Shown here one piece after another: positions 19,641 to 31,354 of a DNA stretch of 64,000 nucleotides; the stretch's first letter is position 1; each line of letters opens with the position of its first letter. Below the pieces are notes generated by a model that worked only from the letters and a program-made list of their open reading frames with translations, was not told the DNA's origin and searched no databases. Source of the DNA: Psychrobacter sp. JCM 18903 (lineage in GTDB: Bacteria; Pseudomonadota; Gammaproteobacteria; Pseudomonadales; Moraxellaceae). The DNA lies in NCBI RefSeq assembly GCF_000586475.1, contig NZ_BAWJ01000010.1, positions 62,001 through 126,000 of the forward strand, written 5' to 3'. The position numbers and the translations under genes are program-made.

Positions 19641-20263
19641 AACTCACCTATCAAAATAATGGACTAAATTCGTAATAACGGAGGATTATACCACCGCATA
19701 GAATCTTGGTCAATGAACTAATTTAATCTATGTCGATGCAGACAGATATTTTGACAGAGGAAATATCATTTTAAATGATTCATCGTGTGTAAATTTCATA
19801 TTCATAACTAAAAAATAACGACTCAGTTAATTAATTCAGTGATGGATTCCCAAAAGTTACCCACAGTTTTTGTCGAAATCTATAATAATTAATTATTAAT
19901 ATATATAAGTATTGTTGTTATTGGGAGCTCGATTATCTGTGGCTAAGTAAGTTTTCCTTTTTGTTATCAACATATTGTACTATGGGTAAACCTGTGGATA
20001 ACCTGTGGGCTAAATATGGATAACTCAACTTTTAAAGTTATGCACAAAAGTATCCACAGCCTTATCCCCAAAAAACAAGGTTTTATCCACAGGGTATTTG
20101 TGTTAGATTAGCCCCTACTTAATATGTGGCTTCGTATAGTTTATCAACGTAACTTCCAATATGGTTTCCAACGGAAATAATTGCGGAAAATATTAAGGGC
20201 TACGCAACAGATCACACTGCTAAAACACAAATATTATTTCAAATTATAGGGTTAGTATTTTTC
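19641..20263. other. oriC: Probable chromosomal replication origin (oriC), rpmH-dnaA intergenic region
   Basis: About 620 bases without a gene. Exact DnaA boxes lie at 19993-20001 (minus) and 20083-20091 (plus). TTATGCACA at 20038-20046 fits the relaxed consensus, and one-mismatch boxes lie at 19857-19865, 20015-20023, 20050-20058 and 20062-20070. A very AT-rich stretch (about 19880-19912) precedes the box cluster and is a candidate unwinding element. The position between rpmH and dnaA is the standard origin site in Pseudomonadales. It also holds the divergent rpmH and dnaA promoters. Confidence 0.85.
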
Positions 20264-21707
20264 ATGATAGACACAGCAAATATTTGGGATAAATGTCTAA
20301 ATGACCTACGATATAACGTCAAAGACAACGTATTTACTATGTGGTTGAGACCATTGTCAGCTCATCAAGAGGCGCAAACGCTGACTATACTTGCTCCTAA
20401 TGATTATTTTGTGACTTACATCAAAAAAATCACTTGCAAGAGATACAGCAGCTGGTTGCTAAGCACAGTCAGGGAAGTATCGAAGAGGTGGTTGTGCGTG
20501 TTGATAACGCTGGCCGCGATAACGAAGACAATCGTCAATTGCAATCAGGGTCTTTGTTTGATGAAGATAAACCCTCCCCTACCCCTGCAGACCATCAGTT
20601 TGAAACCATTCATCATAACAATGCAAAAGCAGATATTGATGCCAATATGCGTCACGCAGAATTGGTTGATTCAGCTGATGCCAAGTCGTTAAGTTATCTA
20701 AACCCTGACTTTACTTTTGAAACTTTTGTCACTGGCAAATCTAACAATCTGGCTTATAAAGCCTGTTATGAGCTTGGTAAGCGCCAGTCAAAAAATCGAC
20801 ACAATCCTTTATTTATATACGGACCTTCTGGTTTGGGAAAAACGCATTTAATGCATTCTGTAGCACATCGCTATTTAAAAAATAATCAAAGTTTTTATTA
20901 TTTCACTTCTGAAAAATTTATTAATCAATTGGTTTATTCATTAAGAAATAATAAAATAGAGGATTTTAAAAAGAAAATTAAAAAAGTGGATTTATTGATT
21001 GTAGATGATATTCATGTATTAGCAGGAAAAACCAAAAGTAGTAATGAGTTTTTGACATTATTTGCAGATTTTACCAGTGGTGATAAACAACTGATTTTGG
21101 CTTCAGATCGTCATCCTTCGCAAATGACCGAATTCGATGAACGTTTTAGATCGCGATTTTCTTGGGGGCTGACTGTAGCAGTTGATCCGCCTGAGATTGA
21201 TACTCGTGTGCAAATTTTGCAAAAAAAAGCAGCTTCATATGGTATGACACTGCCTAAAGAATGCGCATTATTCATCGCTCAAAACGTGGTTTCAAATGTT
21301 AGGCGTTTAGAAGGTGCTCTAAATCAAGTCTTTGCTAATGCTAACTTGACGGGTGCACAGATTACTCTTGAATGGTGCAATATGCGCTAAAAGACATCGT
21401 CGCGATGCGTGTGCAAGCTGTGAATATGGATAATATTCGCAAAGTGGTTGCTGAGTACTATGATGTGACCATCAAAGAGATGATGGGTCGTAAACGCACG
21501 CGTAGTATTGCTAGACCGCGTCAAATAGCGATGGCATTATCGCGTGAGTTGACTGGTGATAGCTTTCCTGAGATTGGTCAATCATTCGGTGGTCGCGATC
21601 ATACAACGGTGATGCATGCTTGCGACAAAGTTAATGAGCTACGAGCAGCAGACCCTGCGTTTGATAAGGATTACAAAACACTGGCATTGATGCTGCAAGC
21701 GGGTTAG
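20264..21707 (+). CDS. dnaA: Chromosomal replication initiator DnaA (two apparent frameshifts)
   Basis: Domain I starts MIDTANIWDKCLNDLRYNVKDNVFTMWLRPL. After a variable linker, domain III has FVTGKSNNLAYKAC, GPSGLGKTHLMHSV (Walker A), LLIVDDIHVLAGK (Walker B), SDRHPSQM and RFRSRFSWGLTVAVDPPEIDTRVQIL. Domain IV has the DNA-binding helix-turn-helix with GRKRTRSIARPRQIAMALSREL and GGRDHTTVMHACDKV. The frame breaks near 20432 (a run of seven A where eight would restore YIKKNHLQEIQQ) and near 21372 (LEWCNMR for LELVQYALKDIV). One added base heals each. DnaA is essential, so these look like sequence errors. Confidence 0.93.
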
Positions 21708-21868
21708 CAGGTCGCGCTATCACTATGTTTTAGTAGATTGATATGGTTTATAATATTAAAAATACGAGTAGACAGACAGCGAATGGATTATAGTCAATAG
21801 ACAGGGTATGATTAAGCCATTATTGTTAAGTTTTATAATAAAAATCATTTAAATAAGAGTAACCAAGC

Positions 21869-23043
21869 ATGCAATTATCGATTAATCGAGAGTCGTTACT
21901 AAAAGCCATTAATTTGATCGCCAAGGCTGCTGATAAACGGCACAATATGGTTATTTTGGGCAATATCAAGCTACAGCTATCCGAATCAGCGCTTATTTTG
22001 ACGGCTTCTGATTTAGAAGTAGAGCTGACATCGACTTTGAAATTGCCTGCTGGTGCTTGTGTTGAAGCTGGTACCACGACTTTACCTGCAACAAAATTAA
22101 AAGACATCTGTAAATCATTGCCTGCACAAGCTCAAATTAATTTGGCCACTCAAGAAAATGAACGCTGCTTATTAACCAGTGGCAAGAGTCGCTTCACCTT
22201 AGGCACATTACCTAGCGAAGATTATCCGAGTTTGGGTAATCCTGAAAATATCACGCCATTAACCATCAGTCGCAATCGTCTGATCGATTTGATTCATAAA
22301 ACCCAGTTTGCAATGGCGATTCAAGATGTACGCTATTATCTCACTGGTATGTTGTTTGATGTGTCGCAACAGCAACTGACGACGGTTGCAACCGATGGGC
22401 ACCGATTGGCTTTGGCGCGCAGCGTTATCGATGTCAGTGCTGATTTAAATATGCAGGCTATTTTGCCCCGTAAAGCTGTCATTGAGCTTGAGCGCTTGGC
22501 CTCTGAGCTAGGAAAAATGCTTGGTGAGCAAGACAATCAAGTCACCTTGAGCTTCGGTCGTGAGTTTTTGCAAGTGAGCTTACCCTTTGGTGACGTTGAT
22601 AGTGCAGGACAGGTTAATCAAAACCTGATGGTTACTTTCACTGCGCGTCTGATTGATGGAAAATTCCCTGATTATCGCCGAGTGATGCCAAGTAATACGG
22701 ATAAACTGGCTTTATTCAATCAAGAAAAAATGACGGACGTACTGCGCCGTGTCGCGATTTTAAGTAATGAGAAATCTCGCGGTGTGGTGTTTAATTTTGC
22801 CAGCGATGGATGGTAGAAGTTCGTGCTAATAATGCAGAGCAAGATGAAGCGGTGGAGATGATACAGGCGAAGTATCAAGGTGAGCCGATGGAGCTGTCTT
22901 TTAATGCGGCTTATTTACAAGATGTGCTTGGCGTTATTCAAGGTGACTTGCAAATGCACATGAGCCAATCGAATGCGTCGGTGCTAGTCAATCAGCTGAA
23001 TGATGAGTTCCATCAGTATGTCATTATGCCAATGCGTATATAG
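21869..23043 (+). CDS. dnaN: DNA polymerase III subunit beta, sliding clamp (one apparent frameshift)
   Basis: About 391 residues when joined, a little above the usual 366-380. The N-terminus MQLSINRESLLKAINLIAKAADKRHNMVILGNI, VATDGHRLALARS in domain II, and the C-terminus FHQYVIMPMRI are typical. The frame breaks near 22808 (NFASDGW for NFASDGMVEVRANN), explained by one missing C. It follows dnaA by 161 bases on the same strand, the conserved dnaA-dnaN-recF-gyrB set. Confidence 0.94.
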
Positions 23044-23224
23044 TTTCTGTATAATTTCTATATGTTTTCAATAGGCTTAATAGCAGGGACTAAAGACACT
23101 CAGTTTGCACTAAAAAATTAAGGTAAGCTGAGTGTCTTTGATTAAAATCCAGTATTTTAAATTCAATAATTATTAAACTTTTGCCTATTATTATAGGTAG
23201 CGTCAATAGGCGGCTGTCGGCATT

Positions 23225-24433
23225 ATGATTGAACGTCTACAAATATCCAACCTACGCAACCTGACGCACGTCAATCTACATGCAACAGCTTGCAACGTCA
23301 TTATCGGTGCCAATGGCAGTGGAAAAACTTCATTACTCGAAGCCATATTTCTGTTATCAAGAGGAAAAAGCTTTCGTCATCACCAGCCAAAACGCTACAT
23401 TCAGCACCATCAAAATACTGCGACTGTATACGCTAGACTCAATGATAGTAGTACCCTAGCTATCCAAAAACAAGCTGACGCGACCACAATTCTACGTCTG
23501 AATCAAACCACTGTCTATAACCAAAGCATCTTAACTGAGCAGATACCAACGCTACTGATAGATCCATCGACGATGGATATGTTAGAGCAGGGCAGTGCTA
23601 GTCGTCGCCAGCTGCTAGATTGGTTAGTGTTTCACATGAAACAAGGTTTCCATCCGCAATGGCTCGCCTATCAGCGTCTATTAAGACAGCGCAATAGTTT
23701 GCTAAAAAAAACGCGTCATTTGACCCAAGTGCAGCTCGCTGAACTAAAATCGTGGGACAAAGGACTTAGTAATCATGCGGCACTGATTCATCATTATCGT
23801 GAACGGATATTCGCAGAATGGCAGCCTTATTTTGCTGAAAGTATCGCGCAGTTATTGCCTGCTTATGCGGAGCAATTGAGCCTTAGCTATAATGCTGGTT
23901 ATGATACGAATGTTGCGCTGGATATACAGCTTAACGAGCGCTTAGAACAGGATTTGCAACTGGGATATACTCGTATCGGTAATCACCGTGCTGATATTCA
24001 TGTGCATTGGCGCTCTAATGACTCGGCAGCGTCGAATAACAATTTCTCAGATACAATGCATGAAGCGGACACTAACCTCAAAGTAGCTGTGATAAAAGAG
24101 CAGGCAGCCAATGTGTTGTCGCGTGGTGAAAAAAAGCTATTAATCACAGCACTGCGTTTATCGCAACTGCCATTACTGCTAAATACCCAAAAGACTAATG
24201 ATCTATCAAATGATAGCGCTCATGCTCAGGTGACACCAGTGGTATTGCTAGATGATATTACTGCAGAGCTTGATGATAGGGCGATAGATATTCTATTGTC
24301 GACGTTAGCGCAGCTGCCATGTCAGGTATTTATGACCAGCTTAACCGATGATATTTTGCCTTTGGTGCATCAATATTGGTCGAAACCCAATATGTTTCAT
24401 GTGAAACAAGGTCAAATTCTAATTGCTCCATAA
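23225..24433 (+). CDS. recF: DNA replication and repair protein RecF
   Basis: 402 residues. SMC-like ATPase that loads RecA at gaps. It starts MIERLQISNLRNLTHVNL, with Walker A GANGSGKTSLLEAIF, the RecF motif IDPSTMDMLEQG...RRQLLDWLVFH, signature VLSRGEKKLLITALRLSQ and Walker B PVVLLDDITAELDDRAIDILL. Some inserts (around SNDSAASNNN and NDLSNDSAH) lengthen it beyond the usual 360. Two parS-like sites lie in its coding region, one near the middle and one at the very end. Confidence 0.95.
   Translation: MIERLQISNLRNLTHVNLHATACNVIIGANGSGKTSLLEAIFLLSRGKSFRHHQPKRYIQHHQNTATVYARLNDSSTLAIQKQADATTILRLNQTTVYNQSILTEQIPTLLIDPSTMDMLEQGSASRRQLLDWLVFHMKQGFHPQWLAYQRLLRQRNSLLKKTRHLTQVQLAELKSWDKGLSNHAALIHHYRERIFAEWQPYFAESIAQLLPAYAEQLSLSYNAGYDTNVALDIQLNERLEQDLQLGYTRIGNHRADIHVHWRSNDSAASNNNFSDTMHEADTNLKVAVIKEQAANVLSRGEKKLLITALRLSQLPLLLNTQKTNDLSNDSAHAQVTPVVLLDDITAELDDRAIDILLSTLAQLPCQVFMTSLTDDILPLVHQYWSKPNMFHVKQGQILIAP
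23628..23643. promoter_or_regulatory. parS-like site inside recF
   Basis: TGTTTCACATGAAACA lies in the segment coding for LVFHMKQGFH. It is identical to the site inside mnmE and one base from the perfect palindrome. Confidence 0.78.
24393..24408. promoter_or_regulatory. parS-like site at the 3' end of recF
   Basis: TGTTTCATGTGAAACA lies in the last 14 codons of recF (coding MFHVKQG), 765 bases after the other recF site and identical to the site at 13129. Confidence 0.78.
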
Positions 24434-27553
<3,120 letters not shown>

Positions 27554-27605
27554 GTTGGGCCTCTAAGTTGAACATAAAGAGTTGCGAAATCATTGTTAAT
27601 TAATT

Positions 27606-27644
27606 AAAAAACCACCGCTTTGGCAATCAAGGCGGTGGTTTTTT
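27606..27644. terminator. Rho-independent terminator after gyrB
   Basis: AACCACCGC and GCGGTGGTT form a perfect stem flanked by A and T runs on either side, so it can work in both directions. Confidence 0.85.
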
Positions 27645-27655
27645 AATGTTAGAGT

Positions 27656-27671
27656 TGTTTCACGTGAAACT
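27656..27671. promoter_or_regulatory. parS site between gyrB and mntP
   Basis: TGTTTCACGTGAAACT matches 15 of 16 bases of the parS consensus, with the perfect 14-bp core GTTTCACGTGAAAC. Confidence 0.85.
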
Positions 27672-27694
27672 TAATTTACAAATTGCTTTAGATA

Positions 27695-28288
27695 ATGGAT
27701 ATAGAAATGATTGAAGTTTTTTTACTTGCGATAGCCTTGGCGATGGATGCATTTGCGGTATCAATTGGGCTAGGAGCTAAATTGCAAAAGCAATCATCTG
27801 CTTATGTGCTGCGTTTAGCCGTTTATGCAGCACTATACTTTGGTATTGCGCAAGGCGTGATGCCGCTGATAGGTTATCTATTGGGTGCAGTATTATTAGG
27901 CTGGTTAGCGACTGCTGCCCCGTGGATTGGTGGTGGGATTCTTATTCTGCTTGGCGCTAAGATGTTATATGAAGCGTTTAATGGTGAGGTTGAAGCGGTA
28001 TTAGCAGGCAGTTTCGATGAAAATATACAAGAAAAAATCAATCATCGTATGATGTTTACATTGGCTATTGCTACCAGTATTGATGCAATGGCAGCAGGCT
28101 TTACTTTAAACCTACTGGTAGTTAATGCATGGTTAGCGTGCTTCATCATCGCTATTGTCACCGCTGGATTTGGCTTTTTCGGTATCTATTTAGGTAAGCG
28201 TTCAGGTACGTGGCTGGAGGATAAAGCTGAGATACTTGGTGGATTAGTATTGATAGCCATTGGCATAAAGGTGATGTTTATCCGTTAA
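27695..28288 (+). CDS. mntP: Manganese efflux pump MntP
   Basis: 197 residues with about six hydrophobic helices. Family signatures are [19 protein letters not shown] in the first helix and [13 protein letters not shown] in the fourth, both with the conserved Asp needed for Mn(II) export. The start could also be the Met four codons in ([10 protein letters not shown]), which aligns better with homologues. It sits between two terminator/parS intergenic regions and is probably monocistronic. No yybP-type riboswitch was recognised upstream. Confidence 0.92.
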   Translation: MDIEMIEVFLLAIALAMDAFAVSIGLGAKLQKQSSAYVLRLAVYAALYFGIAQGVMPLIGYLLGAVLLGWLATAAPWIGGGILILLGAKMLYEAFNGEVEAVLAGSFDENIQEKINHRMMFTLAIATSIDAMAAGFTLNLLVVNAWLACFIIAIVTAGFGFFGIYLGKRSGTWLEDKAEILGGLVLIAIGIKVMFIR

Positions 28289-28321
28289 TAAGCATCATTA
28301 TTTGGTTTGATTCTCTACAAT

Positions 28322-28359
28322 AAAAAGCACCCCTTTGATGATCAAAGGGGTGCTTTTTT
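28322..28359. terminator. Bidirectional terminator between mntP and rlmF
   Basis: A perfect stem GCACCCCTTTGAT / ATCAAAGGGGTGC with A and T runs outside. It separates the convergent genes mntP and rlmF. Confidence 0.92.
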
Positions 28360-28370
28360 AATAAAGACTT

Positions 28371-28386
28371 TGTTTCACGTGAAACT
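28371..28386. promoter_or_regulatory. parS site between mntP and rlmF
   Basis: TGTTTCACGTGAAACT, identical to the site at 27656, is placed just outside the terminator stem. Confidence 0.85.
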
Positions 28387-28411
28387 ATAACTATTTTATA
28401 TTAACTACTAT

Positions 28412-29447
28412 CTATTCTTCGTCAGTATCAAAACGCCATGCGAGTATACGCGTACTTTTTTGACCTTGGCTCATCTCAATGATGCGCATTTGGGCAACAC
28501 CAAGTTGTTTTAGCAGTAGTTGCATTGGTTTCACGTTTTCTGACTTTGAGACTAAACTTGTGAACCAGCCAACATGCTCAGCGAAATCTTGACTCTCTTT
28601 TGCCATCTTGGTTAAGAAGGCAATCTCACCGCCCTCAGACCATAGCTCTTTATGCTGACCACCAAAGTTTAGGTTTTGCGCGGCATTGCCAGCCTTGGTT
28701 GAGCTGCGGCTGATTTGTGCGTTCTCATTCTTACCACGATGTCGTTGCAAATTATGTTGCTTACGGCTATTGGCTTCCATCGCTTCTTCTAATGAGGCAT
28801 GGAACGGTGGATTACATACCACCACATCAAAGTAATCTTGGCGACCGATGATATTTTTAAAAATAAATTTAGGTTCGGTCTGTAGTTTGACTTTAACGGC
28901 ACTCTTGAGCTTTGGATTGGTCTCACAAATAAGCGCGGCAGTATTGACCGAAATAGGGTCAATGTCTGAGGCAGTAAAGCGCCAGCCATAGCTTTGGCTG
29001 CCAACAATAGGATAAATCGCGCTGGCACCCGTGCCAATATCGAGGGCGTGGATTTCTTTGCCAGTCGGCGGGGTATTCTCTTTATTAACATGCGTCGTTT
29101 GCGCAAGTAAATCGGCAATATAGTGAATATAATCGGCACGTCCTGGAATCGGTGGACATAGATAGCCTTCCGGGATATCCCAAAACTTCACACCATAATA
29201 ATTTGCTAGTAGTGCCTGATTAAGACGCGCACGGCGGCGCTGTCTGAGAAGTTAATCGTCGACTCGCCCTTAGGATTGGTAATGGTATGCTTAGCAAGCT
29301 CAGGCAAAGCGCGAGTCAATACTTCAAAGTCATAACGACCTTGGTGCGGATTGCGCGGATGTAGCTGCCTAATTTTTTAGCAGTCTCAGGCGATCTGTTT
29401 CGGTGATTGTTGGCGGTCGGGCGACGGTTCATAGGCTTACTGGTCAT
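28412..29447 (-). CDS. rlmF: 23S rRNA (adenine-1618-N6)-methyltransferase RlmF (two apparent frameshifts)
   Basis: The uninterrupted part 28412-29191 has [43 protein letters not shown] (SAM-binding), [14 protein letters not shown] and the catalytic [10 protein letters not shown] (NPPF). The N-terminal part is in other frames: start [10 protein letters not shown] at 29447, then [23 protein letters not shown] and [20 protein letters not shown]. Single-base additions near 29370 and 29233 join them. Length and motifs then match RlmF (YbiN). Convergent with mntP. Confidence 0.85.
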
Positions 29448-29549
29448 AGTATCGGGCTTTGATGTTTGAATATAATGCACCATTTAGCAGATTTCACGAG
29501 TCACTAGCGTCTTATCGACTACGTAAAATAAGATTTAATCCCAATATTA

Positions 29550-30289
29550 TCATGCTGTACCCAATACGCGGTCGATCCAATGTTCAAAACGCTGAAAGCG
29601 ACGATGAATGGCAGGAATAGACAGTAACATCACCACGGTACTAAACCATGCCATCTGCAAGACCATCATCCATACACCATAAATAGCCAATTGCCACAGC
29701 GGTATGTCGGGTGATAAAACGAGAGTAAATATCGCCACGAAATATACTGGCGCTTTTGGGTTAAACACATTACAAAAAAAGCCACGGCGCAGAATGGAAG
29801 CGGTTGAGCCTGTATCAGTAGGCGGTTTTTTATTAGAAATGGCTTTATCAGAAAGCTCGGTATGATTGGTAGAAGTCGTTTGCTTAATAAGCATATCTTG
29901 TGAAACGTGAACACCTGAATCTATTAGCTCTACTGGATTTGCTAATTCTGATGTTTTTTTCGGTTTGGCTTGAATACCTTGCATCCTAGATAAATAAGAT
30001 AACTGCCGCCCAACCATTTAATAGCAGTGAGTAGTGGCTGCGAATGGGCGATGAGCGTTGCCAGTCCTAGCACCGAATAAGTGATGTGTATCGCAAGACC
30101 CAAAGTAATACCAAGACTACAAATCAAACCTGTGCGTCGCCCTTTTGCCAAAGTTTGCTGTGAGACTAATACAAAATCAGGACCCGGGGAGGCAGCAGCG
30201 AGTAGATGGACGCTGGTGATAAGCAAAAAACCGTGCCAAAATTCCATAAAATGCTCTGAGTCATGTCTTGAGTTGGATAATAGTTGCAC
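29550..30289 (-). CDS. LysE/RhtB-family amino-acid exporter (one apparent frameshift)
   Basis: N-terminal half: MEFWHGFLLITSVHLLAAASPGPDFVLVSQQTLAKGRRTGLICSLGI with the family motif SPGPD, then helices to GGSYLIYLGCK. The frame breaks near 29985 (KVFKPNRKKHQN versus KGIQAKPKKTSE). The C-terminal half carries a long polar loop, then RRGFFCNVFNPKAPVYFVAIFTLVL and two more helices, as expected for LysE. About 245 residues in total, longer than the usual 205-210 because of the loop. Substrate unknown. Confidence 0.82.
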
Positions 30290-30463
30290 ATTAGCGTAAA
30301 TGAGGTCAACTGATATTGATACCAGCTATTGAGGCTCATGCTAAAACGATGCTTGCGTTGCACGAAGCGTATGTCTATATTGAAAGTAAGTTACATAATT
30401 TTTAGCGGTATTAATTCGCCATGTGACAAACCATAAAACGATCGCTCTAATAAGGATAAAAAT

Positions 30464-31266
30464 ATGACTACGGAAAGTACTACTAGTACAGACACTCGCA
30501 TTACCTATGACGTCCAAGATTACATCTGCTTGATCGGGCTCAATCGCGCGGATAAACGCAATGCCTTTGATAGCCATATGATTAAGCAACTATCTGAGGC
30601 ACTCACTCAATACGAAAATGATGCCAATCTTCGCTGTGCGCTGATATTCGCCCATGGAGAGCATTTTACCGCAGGGCTTGATTTGATGGAGCTACAGGAT
30701 AAGTGGGATAAAGGTGCGTTTGAATTCGATGAAACCCAAATAGATCCATGGGGAATCGGTGGCAAACTGCGCACCAAACCTGTGGTCGTGGCGATACAAG
30801 GAACGTGTTTCACTGCTGGTATTGAGCTGATGTTAAATAGCGATGTCGTTATCGTAAGTGATAACTGCAACTTTGCGCAAATGGAAGTCCAGCGCGGTAT
30901 TATGCCGTTTGGTGGCGCGACTGTACGCTTTGTAGCAGCAGCTGGCTGGCAAAAAGCCATGCCGTATCTATTAACGGGTAAAAACTTTGACGCGCAAACG
31001 CTGATAGACTGAATTTGGTCAGCGAAGTGGTGGCAAAAGGTGAGGAATATAAGCGTGCGCTAACCATCGCCCAAGAGATTTGCAACGCTGCACCGCTTGG
31101 CGTGCAAGGATTATTATCATCAGCACAAGATGCCAGTCGTAATGGCGCAAAAGCAGCACTCGCCAACATTCATGGTTATCTGCCACATTTGTTTCATTCA
31201 GAAGATGCAAAAGAGGGTGCGATGGCGATGGTTGAGAGACGTGAGGCTGAGTTTGTGGGTAAATGA
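30464..31266 (+). CDS. Enoyl-CoA hydratase/isomerase (crotonase) family protein (one apparent frameshift)
   Basis: Crotonase fold: NRADKRNAFDSHMIKQLSEAL, GEHFTAGLDLMEL (first oxyanion-hole region), PVVVAIQGTCFTAGIELMLNSDVVI (second), QRGIMPFGGATVRF. The frame stops at 31010 (FDAQTLID) and resumes with NLVSEVVAKGEEYKRALTIAQEI, explained by one missing base near 31000. About 267 residues. The usual acidic pair of true hydratases is not clear, so the exact reaction is open. Confidence 0.83.
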
Positions 31267-31354
31267 TATGAGATTATTATTTAATAACTAAAAACTTGTT
31301 TGTAATACATCGATAACTGCTTAAGGTATTGATTCAGCTAGAATTTTTAAGCAG

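Noticed and set aside
20264..21707. Programmed frameshifting in dnaA (A-run) as a regulatory device
   Set aside because: Many unrelated genes in the window show the same one-base losses, so a technical cause is simpler; a second break later in dnaA has no slippery sequence.
29895..29912. GTGAAACGTGAAC resembling parS in the LysE gene
   Set aside because: Half-sites are in the wrong arrangement and it is not palindromic.
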